The notes beneath the pieces are model-generated. The model saw only the letters and a list, made by a program, of their open reading frames with translations. It was not told the DNA's origin and searched no databases. This document shows, one piece after another, positions 1-8,055 of a stretch of 32,998 bases of DNA. Source of the DNA: an uncultured Bacteroides sp. (GTDB taxonomy: Bacteria > Bacteroidota > Bacteroidia > Bacteroidales > Bacteroidaceae); the NCBI GenBank assembly GCA_947074195.1, contig CAMTOS010000026.1:1-32998 (forward strand), given 5' to 3'. Position 1 is the stretch's first letter, and the number at the start of each line of letters is the position of its first letter. Position numbers and translations under genes: made by a program.

Positions 1-1960
1 CCGAACCAGAAAGATAATCGCGGTAAGTTGCATCAATCTCATAGCCGGCAAGGACATCAAAGGTATGTTTATCGGCAACCGTCTTCTGATAAGTAGCGGC
101 AGTTGCCCAAACCAACTTAGAGTATTCATAGAACTTTTTGCTCATCGAACCATTGGTGCTCTCGCCATTAGATGTACGCGGATCACTCCAGTCGCGTCCC
201 TTTGTAGTTGTATAGTCGTAACTAACCGTAGATTTCAGTTTCAGATTCTTGATAAATTCATATTCAGCAAAAACTGTATTCATGTTACGGTGAACATTCT
301 CCTTCTGATAATCGTAAGTAGCCGCCAGCAATGGGTTACGTTTTCCATTACGGATAAACTCGCGATTCCAGCTGCCATCTTCATTATATACAGCATCCGA
401 TGGAACTACACAGTTACGCGAGCTGTAGAAAGGTGCTGTATAGCTGGTACCTTCACTGTAAACATCCTGATCGACAATGGCCAGCAAGATATTTGCGCCA
501 ACTTTAAGTTTAGAAGTAGCCTGATAATCGATATTCAAACGACCGCTGATACGGCTTAAGCCTGAGTTCAGCGAAATACCATCCTGTTTCAGATAAGACA
601 ATGAAGAGTAGTATTTAAATTTATCGGTACCGCCAGAGATAGACGCTTCATAGGTTTGATGACTACCTTTCTGGAACATGATATCATCCCAATCGATAAA
701 ACCACACCATGGAATTGGTGCATATTTATCGATATTCTGATCGGCATAAGCGATAGCCTCAGCCTCTGTAGCTTTATCGCGCATTTGTCCGGCCACCAGA
801 CCGTTGTAGATGTATTCGCGACGATCGGCGCCACTCATTACCGGGCGGTATTCCATGGCAAAATCAGAGAAACCCCAGTCAGCTTTTAAAGAAACTGTAG
901 CTTTTCCTTCTTTACCTTTCTTTGTTGTAATCAGAATTACACCATTCGCCGCACGCGAACCGTAAAGAGAAGCCGCAGCCGCATCTTTAATAACCGTGAT
1001 ACTTTCGATATCAGAATTATTGATAGTCGACATGATATCCAGTCCGGCATCAGAACTCATACTATTAATTGTTCCAGAACGAACAGGAATACCATCAATA
1101 ACATAAAGCGGAGAGTTAGAGGCATTGAAAGAACCCATACCACGAATACTCACTGAGCTCGATGCGCCCGGCTGACCCGATGTAGAAGTAATTTGCACAC
1201 CCGATGCAGAACCTTGCAGAAGATCTTTAAAGTCTACGGCAGGAACATCCTGTAATTCGGCTGTTTTCACGGTGGCAGCAGAACCGGCATATGCCGATTT
1301 CTTGAACGTACCATAACCGGTAACCACCACTTCATCCATCATATTACTATCTGCAATCAGATCAACTTTTACCGGACGGTCTGTTGTGACTCTTACCTCC
1401 TGAGTAACATATCCGATATAAGAAACAACCAGTGTCACCGGCAACTGATCGACTTCAACCTCGAAACGACCATCCATATAAGTAACTGTACCTTTTGTAG
1501 TACCCTTAACCACAATGTTAGCTCCGATAGCCGGTTCGCCAAGATCATCGAAAACAATACCCGATACAGTAACCGCTTTCTGCTTAGGAGCAGTCACAGC
1601 AACCTCTTTTGCCTGCTTAATCGCTACGACGCCATTGTAAACAGAGTAAGTCAGACCGCTATTTTCCAGGCACTTATCAAGCACCTCGGCAATTTCAGCA
1701 TCATTCACATACAAATCTTCGACAATAACATTCTGCACTTCGTTCGTGCTGTAAATGAATTTGAAATCAGACTGTTTCTGAATTTCCCATAAAACATCAT
1801 TTAGTCCGGTATTTCTGAAACTAACCGTTACCCGGGTTTGCGCAAACACTTCATTGTTTGCCTGCATAACTGTAGGTAAAAACATAAACGCCAAAAGGAG
1901 ATAACTCCACAGGCGATTCCTGCATTTACCATTCTTAGTACAATAGCGTGCACTGTTCAT
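1..1960 (-). CDS. SusC-like TonB-dependent outer-membrane receptor with STN domain (C-terminus off the left edge)
   Basis: Outer-membrane importer of the SusC/RagA class, which takes up glycans or other bulky nutrients using TonB energy. The ATG at 1960 opens a frame that stays open to base 1, giving 653 codons of what is usually about 1,000 or more. Seen in order: an N-terminal hydrophobic signal (residues about 17-34), a secretin/TonB short N-terminal (STN) domain (about 45-115), a carboxypeptidase-regulatory-like beta domain (about 130-205), a TonB-box-like stretch MDEVVVTGYG (208-217) and the plug domain with YVIDGIP (286-292) and AAAASLYGSRAANGVILITT (327-346), then the start of the barrel. 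The STN domain is the part that contacts a FecR-type anti-sigma factor, and exactly such a gene lies 35 bp upstream, followed by an ECF sigma gene. I infer that substrate binding here signals to the sigma factor. The substrate cannot be read; the SusD partner is expected beyond the left edge. Confidence 0.93.
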   Translation of the reverse strand, partial: MNSARYCTKNGKCRNRLWSYLLLAFMFLPTVMQANNEVFAQTRVTVSFRNTGLNDVLWEIQKQSDFKFIYSTNEVQNVIVEDLYVNDAEIAEVLDKCLENSGLTYSVYNGVVAIKQAKEVAVTAPKQKAVTVSGIVFDDLGEPAIGANIVVKGTTKGTVTYMDGRFEVEVDQLPVTLVVSYIGYVTQEVRVTTDRPVKVDLIADSNMMDEVVVTGYGTFKKSAYAGSAATVKTAELQDVPAVDFKDLLQGSASGVQITSTSGQPGASSSVSIRGMGSFNASNSPLYVIDGIPVRSGTINSMSSDAGLDIMSTINNSDIESITVIKDAAAASLYGSRAANGVILITTKKGKEGKATVSLKADWGFSDFAMEYRPVMSGADRREYIYNGLVAGQMRDKATEAEAIAYADQNIDKYAPIPWCGFIDWDDIMFQKGSHQTYEASISGGTDKFKYYSSLSYLKQDGISLNSGLSRISGRLNIDYQATSKLKVGANILLAIVDQDVYSEGTSYTAPFYSSRNCVVPSDAVYNEDGSWNREFIRNGKRNPLLAATYDYQKENVHRNMNTVFAEYEFIKNLKLKSTVSYDYTTTKGRDWSDPRTSNGESTNGSMSKKFYEYSKLVWATAATYQKTVADKHTFDVLAGYEIDATYRDYLSGS

Positions 1961-1995
1961 AATTCGTACTTTTTAAATTGATTATAGTTGTTAGT

Positions 1996-3165
1996 TTAAT
2001 TGCCAAAAGAAATCTGATGTCCGTCTATTTTGATCTTCATCTTTTCTGTCTCCTCCAGGAGTTTAAGGAAAGGAGTTATCTCATCATACTTATCGATATG
2101 ACATCCGAAGCGAAGATTCTTAAGATTCTGACTGGTATAAACGACATCAATATCGTACCAGCGCGAAAGAGTTCTCATGATATCCTCAAGGCGTTCATCT
2201 TTAAAATGAATCAGCCCGTTTACCCATGATGTATATGTATAGGTATCGATTGTACGAATATTCATCTCGTTATGATCCGATGACAGAATGGCTTGTTGCG
2301 AAGGTTTCAGCATAAAGCTTTCGCCATTGTCAGTGGATAGTTTTACTGAACCGGTAACAAGCGTGGTTTCAAGATCTTCATCAGGATAAGCAGAAATATT
2401 GAAAGATGTACCAAGCACCTCCACTTTCAATCCACGTACATTAACTATAAAAGGAGAATTACCGGGAGTTACATCAAAGTAAGCCTCACCGTCAAGTTCC
2501 ACTTCACGGGCATCAGCAGTGAAAGTGCCCGGAAAACGCAGGCTACTCATCGAGTTAAGATGTACTCTCGTGCCATCGCTCAAAACAAGCTTATATTCAC
2601 CACCACGTGGAATCTCTATTTTATGCAGCGGTATTTCAGCCTGAGCCAAAAGTGTTTGAGCAGTATTAAAGCATAATGTTGAAGAATCTTGCTGCAAGAA
2701 AGATGAGTGATTATCAGCCAAATCTTTCTGGCTGGTAATATTCACAACCTCTCCGCTACCGAGTGTCAGTATAGCTTTTGCCTCTCCGGGTAAAATCGAA
2801 TGACTCAGGTAAAATTGAGAAGGAATTTCAGATTGATTATCAGACGTAAAAAAGAGAGAAGAGCCTACAAATAATACAGGCAAAAGAATAGCAGCAGCAT
2901 AGGAAAGAACTTTCCTGATACGATACCGGCGATTCTGATTATCGATTTTCTGATTAAGAATGTTCCATCCAGTAATGGAATCATAGCTATTACTCTCTTC
3001 GAAATATGTTTTTTGATGTTCTGAGTTACATAAACGCTGAAAAAGGTCTTCATTAGACGTTTTTTCCTTTCTCCACCGGTTTAATAGTAAAGTTTCATCT
3101 TCATTTATTTCGCCGGAGATATGTTTAGCAATTAAGGCCGCTATATTGAAATCCTTGTTTATCAT
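1996..3165 (-). CDS. FecR-family anti-sigma factor (transmembrane regulator of the adjacent SusC)
   Basis: Inner-membrane anti-sigma factor that relays the state of the TonB receptor to the ECF sigma factor. The 389 residues show a cytoplasmic N-terminal part (about 1-82) starting with an anti-sigma-like helix region (LIAKHISGEINEDE), one membrane segment (about 86-107), a periplasmic FecR domain with the signatures RGGEYKLVLSDGTRVHLNS and GEAYFDV (about 185-280), and a C-terminal DUF4974-type domain (about 310-389, FKDERLEDIMRTLSRWYDIDV). Length and domain order are those of Bacteroidetes FecR proteins. It sits between the sigma gene (77 bp upstream) and the SusC gene (35 bp downstream) on the same strand, the classic sigma/anti-sigma/receptor order. 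The family role is established; the pairing with this receptor is inferred from position. Confidence 0.93.
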   Translation of the reverse strand: MINKDFNIAALIAKHISGEINEDETLLLNRWRKEKTSNEDLFQRLCNSEHQKTYFEESNSYDSITGWNILNQKIDNQNRRYRIRKVLSYAAAILLPVLFVGSSLFFTSDNQSEIPSQFYLSHSILPGEAKAILTLGSGEVVNITSQKDLADNHSSFLQQDSSTLCFNTAQTLLAQAEIPLHKIEIPRGGEYKLVLSDGTRVHLNSMSSLRFPGTFTADAREVELDGEAYFDVTPGNSPFIVNVRGLKVEVLGTSFNISAYPDEDLETTLVTGSVKLSTDNGESFMLKPSQQAILSSDHNEMNIRTIDTYTYTSWVNGLIHFKDERLEDIMRTLSRWYDIDVVYTSQNLKNLRFGCHIDKYDEITPFLKLLEETEKMKIKIDGHQISFGN

Positions 3166-3170
3166 TTAGC

Positions 3171-3206
3171 AAACTGTATATTGTTTCTTTATGACTAATA
3201 CAGTTT
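3171..3206. promoter_or_regulatory. 9-bp perfect inverted repeat between the sigma and anti-sigma genes
   Basis: AAACTGTAT (3171-3179) and ATACAGTTT (3198-3206) are exact reverse complements separated by 18 bases, in the 77-bp gap just before the anti-sigma start codon. It could be an operator or a leader hairpin that modulates anti-sigma synthesis. The function is inference only. Confidence 0.3.
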
Positions 3207-3242
3207 ACTATAAAAACAGGGTGAATAGTAAAGGCTATTTTT

Positions 3243-3818
3243 TTAAAATAAAATAATATTATAATGCAGAAGTAAAGGAAGGAGTAGATAATAATGCTCT
3301 TTAAGAAGAATCCGGAGTTTCTTATAACTCACTTTTTTAAGCGTATGTACAGTCTCTTTTGAGATGTGAAGTTCTTCGGCAATAACAGCATTCTTTTTAC
3401 CCTGCAAAGCAAGATTGATAATTGCTCTCATTTGCGGAGGAAGTTTTTCGACCGCTTCAAGAAGAATGCGATAAGTTTCTTCTTCGATTATTGCATCATG
3501 ATAAAAAGAATCCGAAGATTTATTGACCTGCAGCTTTACATATTCATCGACTACTTTTGAATGTTCAAGTTCATTCAAAGCTTTATTGCGAACGGCTGAA
3601 TAAAGAAAACCTTTCACCTGATGTAAATAGAAGAAATCGTCGCGGATTTGCCACAGTTTGGCAAAAATATCCTGCACAATATCGGCAGCCAGATCGGAAT
3701 CATCTACATACCGGTTGGCAAATACACAAAGAGGAACATAATATTTATTGAAAATATCATGAAAACCACTCTGGTCAAGTTTTACACTAATCAAGTTATA
3801 CGCCGCGTTTGCTGTCAA
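3243..3818 (-). CDS. ECF (extracytoplasmic function) RNA polymerase sigma factor
   Basis: Sigma-70 family regulator of about 191 residues. Region 2 is seen at about residues 17-85 (FNKYYVPLCVFANRY, then DLAADIVQDIFAKLW), and region 4 at about 120-170 (LPPQMRAIINLALQGKKNAV with a helix-turn-helix IAEELHISKETVHT). No ATG lies at the expected start. The frame begins at a TTG (3818), 28 bases downstream of a -7-like box, so a UUG start is the best reading, with the true start uncertain by some residues. The C-terminus ends in an unusually hydrophobic tail (YYLLLPLLLHYNIILF). It heads a same-strand cluster with the FecR and SusC genes, so it most likely activates that uptake locus once released by the anti-sigma factor. 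Confidence 0.9.
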   Translation of the reverse strand: MTANAAYNLISVKLDQSGFHDIFNKYYVPLCVFANRYVDDSDLAADIVQDIFAKLWQIRDDFFYLHQVKGFLYSAVRNKALNELEHSKVVDEYVKLQVNKSSDSFYHDAIIEEETYRILLEAVEKLPPQMRAIINLALQGKKNAVIAEELHISKETVHTLKKVSYKKLRILLKEHYYLLLPLLLHYNIILF

Positions 3819-3846
3819 TATTTTATGAGCTGCTTTTAAAAAGGTG

Positions 3847-3854
3847 CAAAATTA
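3847..3854 (-). promoter_or_regulatory. -7 box of the sigma-factor promoter
   Basis: Read on the minus strand the bases are TAATTTTG, an exact match to the Bacteroides -7 element TAnnTTTG, 28 bases before the TTG start. No TTTG -33 element is seen at 19-21 bases spacing. Confidence 0.4.
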
Positions 3855-4016
3855 TATATTTTTCTTGTTTTTACTAAACAAGAGGAAAGTTTTATATAAC
3901 AAAGATAGATTTGAGATTATCGGTTTTTATGCATTGTACTGATTATCAATAGCAAATAAATTAAATTGAAATGATAAAAACAATAGCATCGCCACTTTTT
4001 TCCAGAATACAACAAA

Positions 4017-4042
4017 GGCTGTCATTCCGTAGAACAACAGCC
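4017..4042 (-). terminator. Weak possible terminator after mdh
   Basis: GGCTGT (4017-4022) and ACAGCC (4037-4042) form a 6-bp stem, 39 bases past the mdh stop codon. The tail on the minus strand is only a short TTTGTT run, so termination may be weak. Confidence 0.3.
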
Positions 4043-4080
4043 CTGAGTTTATCTTTCAGAAAGTTATTATTGGCCGGTCA

Positions 4081-5022
4081 TTAAAGAGCACCAACTTCTT
4101 TCAAAGCGTCATTTGTAGCACGTACAGCTTTTGCACTTGCCTCGAATTTAGCTTTTTCGTCTTCGTTTAATTCGATTTCAACGATTCTTTCGATACCGTT
4201 TTTACCAAGGATTACAGGTACACCGATGCAGATATCTTCCTGACCATATTCACCTTCAAGAGAAACTGAACAAGGAACCATTTTCATCTGGTTGTGAAGG
4301 ATTGATTCTACTACGAATGCTGAAGCAGCACCTGGAGCATACCATGCAGAAGTACCCAACAATTTAGTTAAAGTAGCACCACCTACCATAGTAGCAGCAG
4401 CAACTTCTTCCAATTTCTCAGCAGAAAGGAACTGAGATACTGGCATACCTTTGTAAGTAGCATAGCGAGTCAAAGGAATCATAGTAGTATCACCATGACC
4501 ACCGATTACCATACCTTCTACTTCGTTAGCGTTGCAACCTAAAGCTACAGACAAGAAATATTTGAAACGTGAGCTATCCAAAGCACCACCCATACCGATG
4601 ATACGGTTTTTAGGTACACCAAGTGATTTAAGAGCAAGGTAAGTCATTGTATCCATTGGGTTAGAAACAACAACGATGATTGCATTTGGAGAATATTTTA
4701 ATAAGTTTTCAGCTACCGATTTTACGATACCAGCGTTAACACCGATCAACTCTTCACGAGTCATACCTGGTTTACGAGGAATACCTGAAGTGATTACTAC
4801 AACATCAGAATTCGCTGTTTTTTCATAATCGTTTGTACATCCTACAAGAGCTGTATCGAAGCCAAGCAATTGAGCACATTGCATCATATCCATTGCTTTA
4901 CCTTCAGAAACACCATCTTTTACATCAAGCATTACTACTTCATCAGCTACTTCATTGAAAGCCAATACATTTGCACATGTAGCACCTACATTTCCGGCAC
5001 CTACAACGGTTACTTTTGACAT
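4081..5022 (-). CDS. mdh: Malate dehydrogenase
   Basis: Cytoplasmic NAD-dependent enzyme interconverting malate and oxaloacetate. In fumarate-respiring gut anaerobes it feeds the reductive branch towards fumarate and succinate. The 313-residue protein has the Rossmann motif VGAGNVGATCA (7-17), the NAD-ribose-binding Asp at 34, substrate arginines R83, R89 (GIPRKPGMTR) and R152, N121 and the catalytic His 176 (GGHGDTT). An arginine at 83 marks malate specificity; lactate dehydrogenases have glutamine there. It belongs to the LDH-like type of malate dehydrogenase common in Bacteroidetes. It is monocistronic: a -7 box lies 47 bases upstream and the next gene on this strand begins 260 bases downstream, with divergent transcription from the coiled-coil gene at 5378. 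Confidence 0.97.
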   Translation of the reverse strand: MSKVTVVGAGNVGATCANVLAFNEVADEVVMLDVKDGVSEGKAMDMMQCAQLLGFDTALVGCTNDYEKTANSDVVVITSGIPRKPGMTREELIGVNAGIVKSVAENLLKYSPNAIIVVVSNPMDTMTYLALKSLGVPKNRIIGMGGALDSSRFKYFLSVALGCNANEVEGMVIGGHGDTTMIPLTRYATYKGMPVSQFLSAEKLEEVAAATMVGGATLTKLLGTSAWYAPGAASAFVVESILHNQMKMVPCSVSLEGEYGQEDICIGVPVILGKNGIERIVEIELNEDEKAKFEASAKAVRATNDALKEVGAL

Positions 5023-5069
5023 ATTCTTTTCTTTTAAATTTGATAATTAATACCTTCGTAATTTGCGGG

Positions 5070-5077
5070 CAAAAATA
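5070..5077 (-). promoter_or_regulatory. -7 box of the mdh promoter
   Basis: On the minus strand this reads TATTTTTG, matching TAnnTTTG, 47 bases before the mdh start codon. A proper TTTG -33 element is not visible at the right distance. Confidence 0.4.
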
Positions 5078-5341
5078 CAATGTTCAATGATATTAAGGAA
5101 ATATTTCCATAATAATTTTAGTTAAAGTGAACACTGGTTATCAAATGTGAAATGTCGACATTGCAAAATGGTATATTTTGTGTTGCAAAGCATCCTAATG
5201 AGCATATTATATACAATCCTAATGCACAGTAAATGCATGATTTAACGAATTATAATCGTCATAACACTGAATATTTAAAAATAAACGTTAATATCCATCA
5301 TTGACTTATAACTTCTAATCAGACAAAATAAACATTATGAC

Positions 5342-5349
5342 TATTTTTG
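5342..5349 (+). promoter_or_regulatory. -7 box of the coiled-coil gene promoter
   Basis: TATTTTTG matches the Bacteroides -7 element TAnnTTTG, 28 bases before the ATG at 5378. No -33 TTTG is seen at 19-21 bases upstream. Confidence 0.4.
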
Positions 5350-5377
5350 CATTCAATTTGCATTAATCTTACAAAGT

Positions 5378-6250
5378 ATGAATAAAAAGACAGGAATTAT
5401 TGTTGGGATTGCCGTTTTAGTAATTGCATTGTTTGGAGTGATTTTCCTATTGGTTAGTGAAAAACGCACAAACAGTGAATTAAGAGAAGAGTTTGCATTA
5501 GAAAAAGAAGAGCTTGAAAACGAATATACTTTTTTCGCGAAACAATACGATGAAATAAAACTTACCGTTTCGAATGACTCACTTTCTGTACTTTTAGAAC
5601 AGGAACAGATCAAAACACAAAGATTGCTCGAAGAACTGAGAACTGTTAAGAGCACCAATGCCACTGAAATCAGAAGACTTAAAAAAGAACTGGCTACACT
5701 GCGTAAGGTAATGGTGACCTATATTAACCAGATTGACTCGCTTAACCGTCTTACCACACAACAGCAACAGGTGATTGCTGATGTAACCCGTAAATATAAC
5801 ACTGCATCGCGCCAGGTATCAACGCTTACCGAGGAGAAAAAAGCCCTGGATAAGAAAGTAACGCTTGCTGCACAGCTTGATGCGACCAATATCATTATTG
5901 AACCTAAGAATAAGCGAGATAAAAGCGCTAAGAAAGTAAAAGATGTAACAAAATTCACCATCCGTTTTACGGTTACTAAAAACATTACTGCAGTAACCGG
6001 CGAAAGAACGATATACATTAATATATATAAGCCGAATAATGAAGTATTGACTAAAAGTGAATCAAATACTTTCAAATTCGAAAATACCACGCTGCCTTAC
6101 TCTATTCGTAAGATTATAGAGTACAACGGAGAAGAGCAGCAGGTAACTGTGTACTGGAATGTTGACGAATATCTGAGTGCAGGTACATACAGAGTAGATA
6201 TCTTTGCAGACGGCGCTTTGATTGGCACACAGTCTGTTTCACTGAATTAA
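5378..6250 (+). CDS. Membrane-anchored coiled-coil protein with C-terminal beta domain, function unknown
   Basis: I do not recognise a named family. The 290 residues show one N-terminal membrane helix (about 5-26, IIVGIAVLVIALFGVIFLLV) with no lipobox or cleavage site. A charged, heptad-rich coiled coil follows to about residue 165 (for example LEKEELENEY, LEELRTVKS, IRRLKKELATLRKV), then a lysine-rich linker (KNKRDKSAKK, about 178-187) and a C-terminal domain of about 100 residues with alternating beta pattern (TIRFTVTKNI, RTIYINIYKP, GTYRVDIFADG). The beta part resembles an immunoglobulin-like fold. The architecture suggests a periplasmic rod tethered to the inner membrane. It is monocistronic with its own promoter and a very strong terminator. 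The gene frame is certain; any function is open. Confidence 0.88.
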   Translation: MNKKTGIIVGIAVLVIALFGVIFLLVSEKRTNSELREEFALEKEELENEYTFFAKQYDEIKLTVSNDSLSVLLEQEQIKTQRLLEELRTVKSTNATEIRRLKKELATLRKVMVTYINQIDSLNRLTTQQQQVIADVTRKYNTASRQVSTLTEEKKALDKKVTLAAQLDATNIIIEPKNKRDKSAKKVKDVTKFTIRFTVTKNITAVTGERTIYINIYKPNNEVLTKSESNTFKFENTTLPYSIRKIIEYNGEEQQVTVYWNVDEYLSAGTYRVDIFADGALIGTQSVSLN

Positions 6251-6288
6251 AGACAATCCATTGGCATAAATTGCCAGTTTATTATTCT

Positions 6289-6331
6289 AAAACCCCGCTA
6301 TAGGCCTTTTATCGGCCTATAGCGGGGTTTT
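6289..6331 (+). terminator. Strong rho-independent terminator
   Basis: An 18-bp perfect stem (6289-6306 with 6314-6331), GC-rich in the core, has a 7-base loop and flanking A and T runs. It ends the gene at 5378-6250 and insulates the exporter promoter just downstream. The A/T flanks would let it work in both directions. Confidence 0.9.
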
Positions 6332-6355
6332 CATTTAAAAAAAATCATAATTCCC

Positions 6356-6386
6356 TTTGCCGTATCATAGAAACGATATAATTTTG
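6356..6386 (+). promoter_or_regulatory. Bacteroides-type promoter of the exporter operon
   Basis: TTTG (6356-6359), then 19 bases, then TAATTTTG (6379-6386) match both elements of the Bacteroides primary-sigma consensus (TTTG, N19-21, TAnnTTTG). This is the most complete promoter in the window. It implies an untranslated leader of roughly 110 bases and rules out the long upstream in-frame start at 6357, which overlaps the promoter. The leader holds two copies of TATGCAATTAT. Confidence 0.7.
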
Positions 6387-6503
6387 TTTCGTTGTTTATG
6401 CAATTATTACATTGCAAACTCAAAATCATCAAAACGATCACTGAACAATCGGTATGCAATTATGCGTTACTTATTGTATCCTATTTATAACATGCAAGAT
6501 ACG

Positions 6504-7970
6504 ATGAAAAAAGTATTTATTCTCACAGCCTTGTTAAGCATAGCAATTGCAGGAAAATCGCAGATTGTCCTCAATCTGGATAGTTGCCGTGCATTGGCCA
6601 TCGCCAATAACAAAGAGCTTTTAATCAGCAATGAAAAAATCAATGTTGCCCATTACAAAAACAAAGCAGCATATACCAACTATTTTCCTGAAATTTCGGC
6701 GACTGCCGGATATATGCGTAGTCAGAAAGAGTTATCACTTTTAAGTAAAGACCAGAAGAATACTTTATCCAATATGGGTAGTAGTGTCGATGGTGCCTTG
6801 CAACAAGTTGGTGGTGCTCTCGGTCAAATCTCACCAGATCTGGCACAGCAATTCGGTCCGATTATTTCGATTCTCGGAGATAAGCTTGGTGACACTTTTA
6901 ATAGTGTGGGACAATCTTTAGTTGATGCACTACGCACCGATACGCGTAATATGTATGCCGGCGCCATTACTTTGACTCAACCTTTATATATGGGTGGAAA
7001 GATCAGAGCCTATAATAAGATTACTCAGTATGCTGAAGAGCTTAGCCGCCAACAGCACAATACCAGTCTTCAGGAATTGATTCTTAGTACAGACCAGGTA
7101 TACTGGCAGGTAGTTTCGCTGGCCAATAAGAAAAAGCTGGCCGAAGGTTATCTTTCGTTACTTCAGAAACTGAATAATGATATCAACCTGATGGTTGCAG
7201 AAGGTGTTGCGACCAAAGCCGATGAATTGTCAGTAATGGTGAAACTGAACGAGGCTGAAATGACACTCACTAAAGTAGAAGATGGTTTGAGTCTGTGCAA
7301 GATGCTTCTTTGCCAGCTTTGCGGGATCGATATCACAACTGATCTGACGCTGGAAGATGAAGCGATTACTGATATTCCATTGATGAGTAATGGCGAGCCA
7401 GCCAATCTTGAAGCTGCATTTGCCAATCGCCCGGAAATTAAAAGTCTGGAACTGGCTTACCTGATGCATCAGCAGAAAGTGAAGGTTGAGCGTGCCGAAC
7501 ATCTTCCTTCTTTAGCCTTTGTAGGTACTTATATGCTTTCTAACCCTTCTGTATTCAACAGCTTCGAGAATAAGTTTCGTGGCATGTGGAATGTAGGTGT
7601 TGTACTTAATATTCCGATCTGGCACTGGCGTGAAGGTCATTACAAGGTTCAGGCAGCGAAAGCAGAATCCCGCATTGCTCACCTGGAACTCGATGAAGCC
7701 AAAGAAAAGATAGAACTTCAGGTAAACCAGGCTACGTTCAAAGTAAACGAAGCAGCTAAAAAACTGATCATGGCGAATAAGAATCAGGAAAAAGCGAATG
7801 AGAATCTTCGCTATGCCACACTTGGTTTCAATGAAGGAGTTATTCCTACCAGCAATGTGCTCGAAGCACAAACAGCCTGGTTGTCTGCTCAGTCTGAAAA
7901 GATCGATGCTCAAATCGATGTAAAACTAACAGAGGTTTATCTGCAACGTACTTTGGGTACTTTGAAGTAA
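6504..7970 (+). CDS. TolC-family outer-membrane efflux protein
   Basis: Outer-membrane channel of a tripartite exporter. From ATG 6504 the 488-residue product starts with a signal peptide (MKKVFILTALLSIAIAGKSQ). It then shows the internal two-fold pattern of outer_membrane_efflux proteins: long amphipathic helices and coiled coils with transmembrane beta hairpins between them (for example TDTRNMYAGAITLTQPLYMG, and later FRGMWNVGVVLNIPIWHW). The last helices (EGVIPTSNVLEAQTAWLSAQ) are typical of the family. The frame is open further upstream, but those codons overlap the promoter and lack a signal peptide, and an alternative ATG at 6492 adds only four residues. It is the first gene of a four-gene operon, 85 bp before the HlyD-like adaptor, so it probably serves that exporter. 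Confidence 0.93.
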   Translation: MKKVFILTALLSIAIAGKSQIVLNLDSCRALAIANNKELLISNEKINVAHYKNKAAYTNYFPEISATAGYMRSQKELSLLSKDQKNTLSNMGSSVDGALQQVGGALGQISPDLAQQFGPIISILGDKLGDTFNSVGQSLVDALRTDTRNMYAGAITLTQPLYMGGKIRAYNKITQYAEELSRQQHNTSLQELILSTDQVYWQVVSLANKKKLAEGYLSLLQKLNNDINLMVAEGVATKADELSVMVKLNEAEMTLTKVEDGLSLCKMLLCQLCGIDITTDLTLEDEAITDIPLMSNGEPANLEAAFANRPEIKSLELAYLMHQQKVKVERAEHLPSLAFVGTYMLSNPSVFNSFENKFRGMWNVGVVLNIPIWHWREGHYKVQAAKAESRIAHLELDEAKEKIELQVNQATFKVNEAAKKLIMANKNQEKANENLRYATLGFNEGVIPTSNVLEAQTAWLSAQSEKIDAQIDVKLTEVYLQRTLGTLK

Positions 7971-8055
7971 ATATCAATTATAAAAAATATAGCGTATAAT
8001 AAAATAGTCTGACTATTACTTCCCATTTTAGTCAAACGCATCACAAAAGTTTATT

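Larger units (their letters stand above)
5023..5377. other. 355-bp divergent intergenic region (mdh / coiled-coil gene)
   Basis: This AT-rich region carries both promoters (boxes at 5070-5077 and 5342-5349) and no gene I can support. It contains a perfect 12-bp palindrome AATGTCGACATT (5151-5162), a nearby CAAAAT/ATTTTG inverted repeat (about 5164-5180) and two copies of ATCCTAATG (about 5190 and 5217). These could be regulator sites, but no family is recognised. Confidence 0.4.

Noticed and set aside
65..559. Plus-strand open frame opposite the SusC gene
   Set aside because: It is a shadow of the conserved minus-strand receptor frame, with no recognisable domain. The same applies to the antisense frames across the GH20, mnmA and mrp genes.
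6357..6503. Earlier in-frame start for the TolC-like protein
   Set aside because: It overlaps the -33/-7 promoter and gives no signal peptide; ATG 6504 does.
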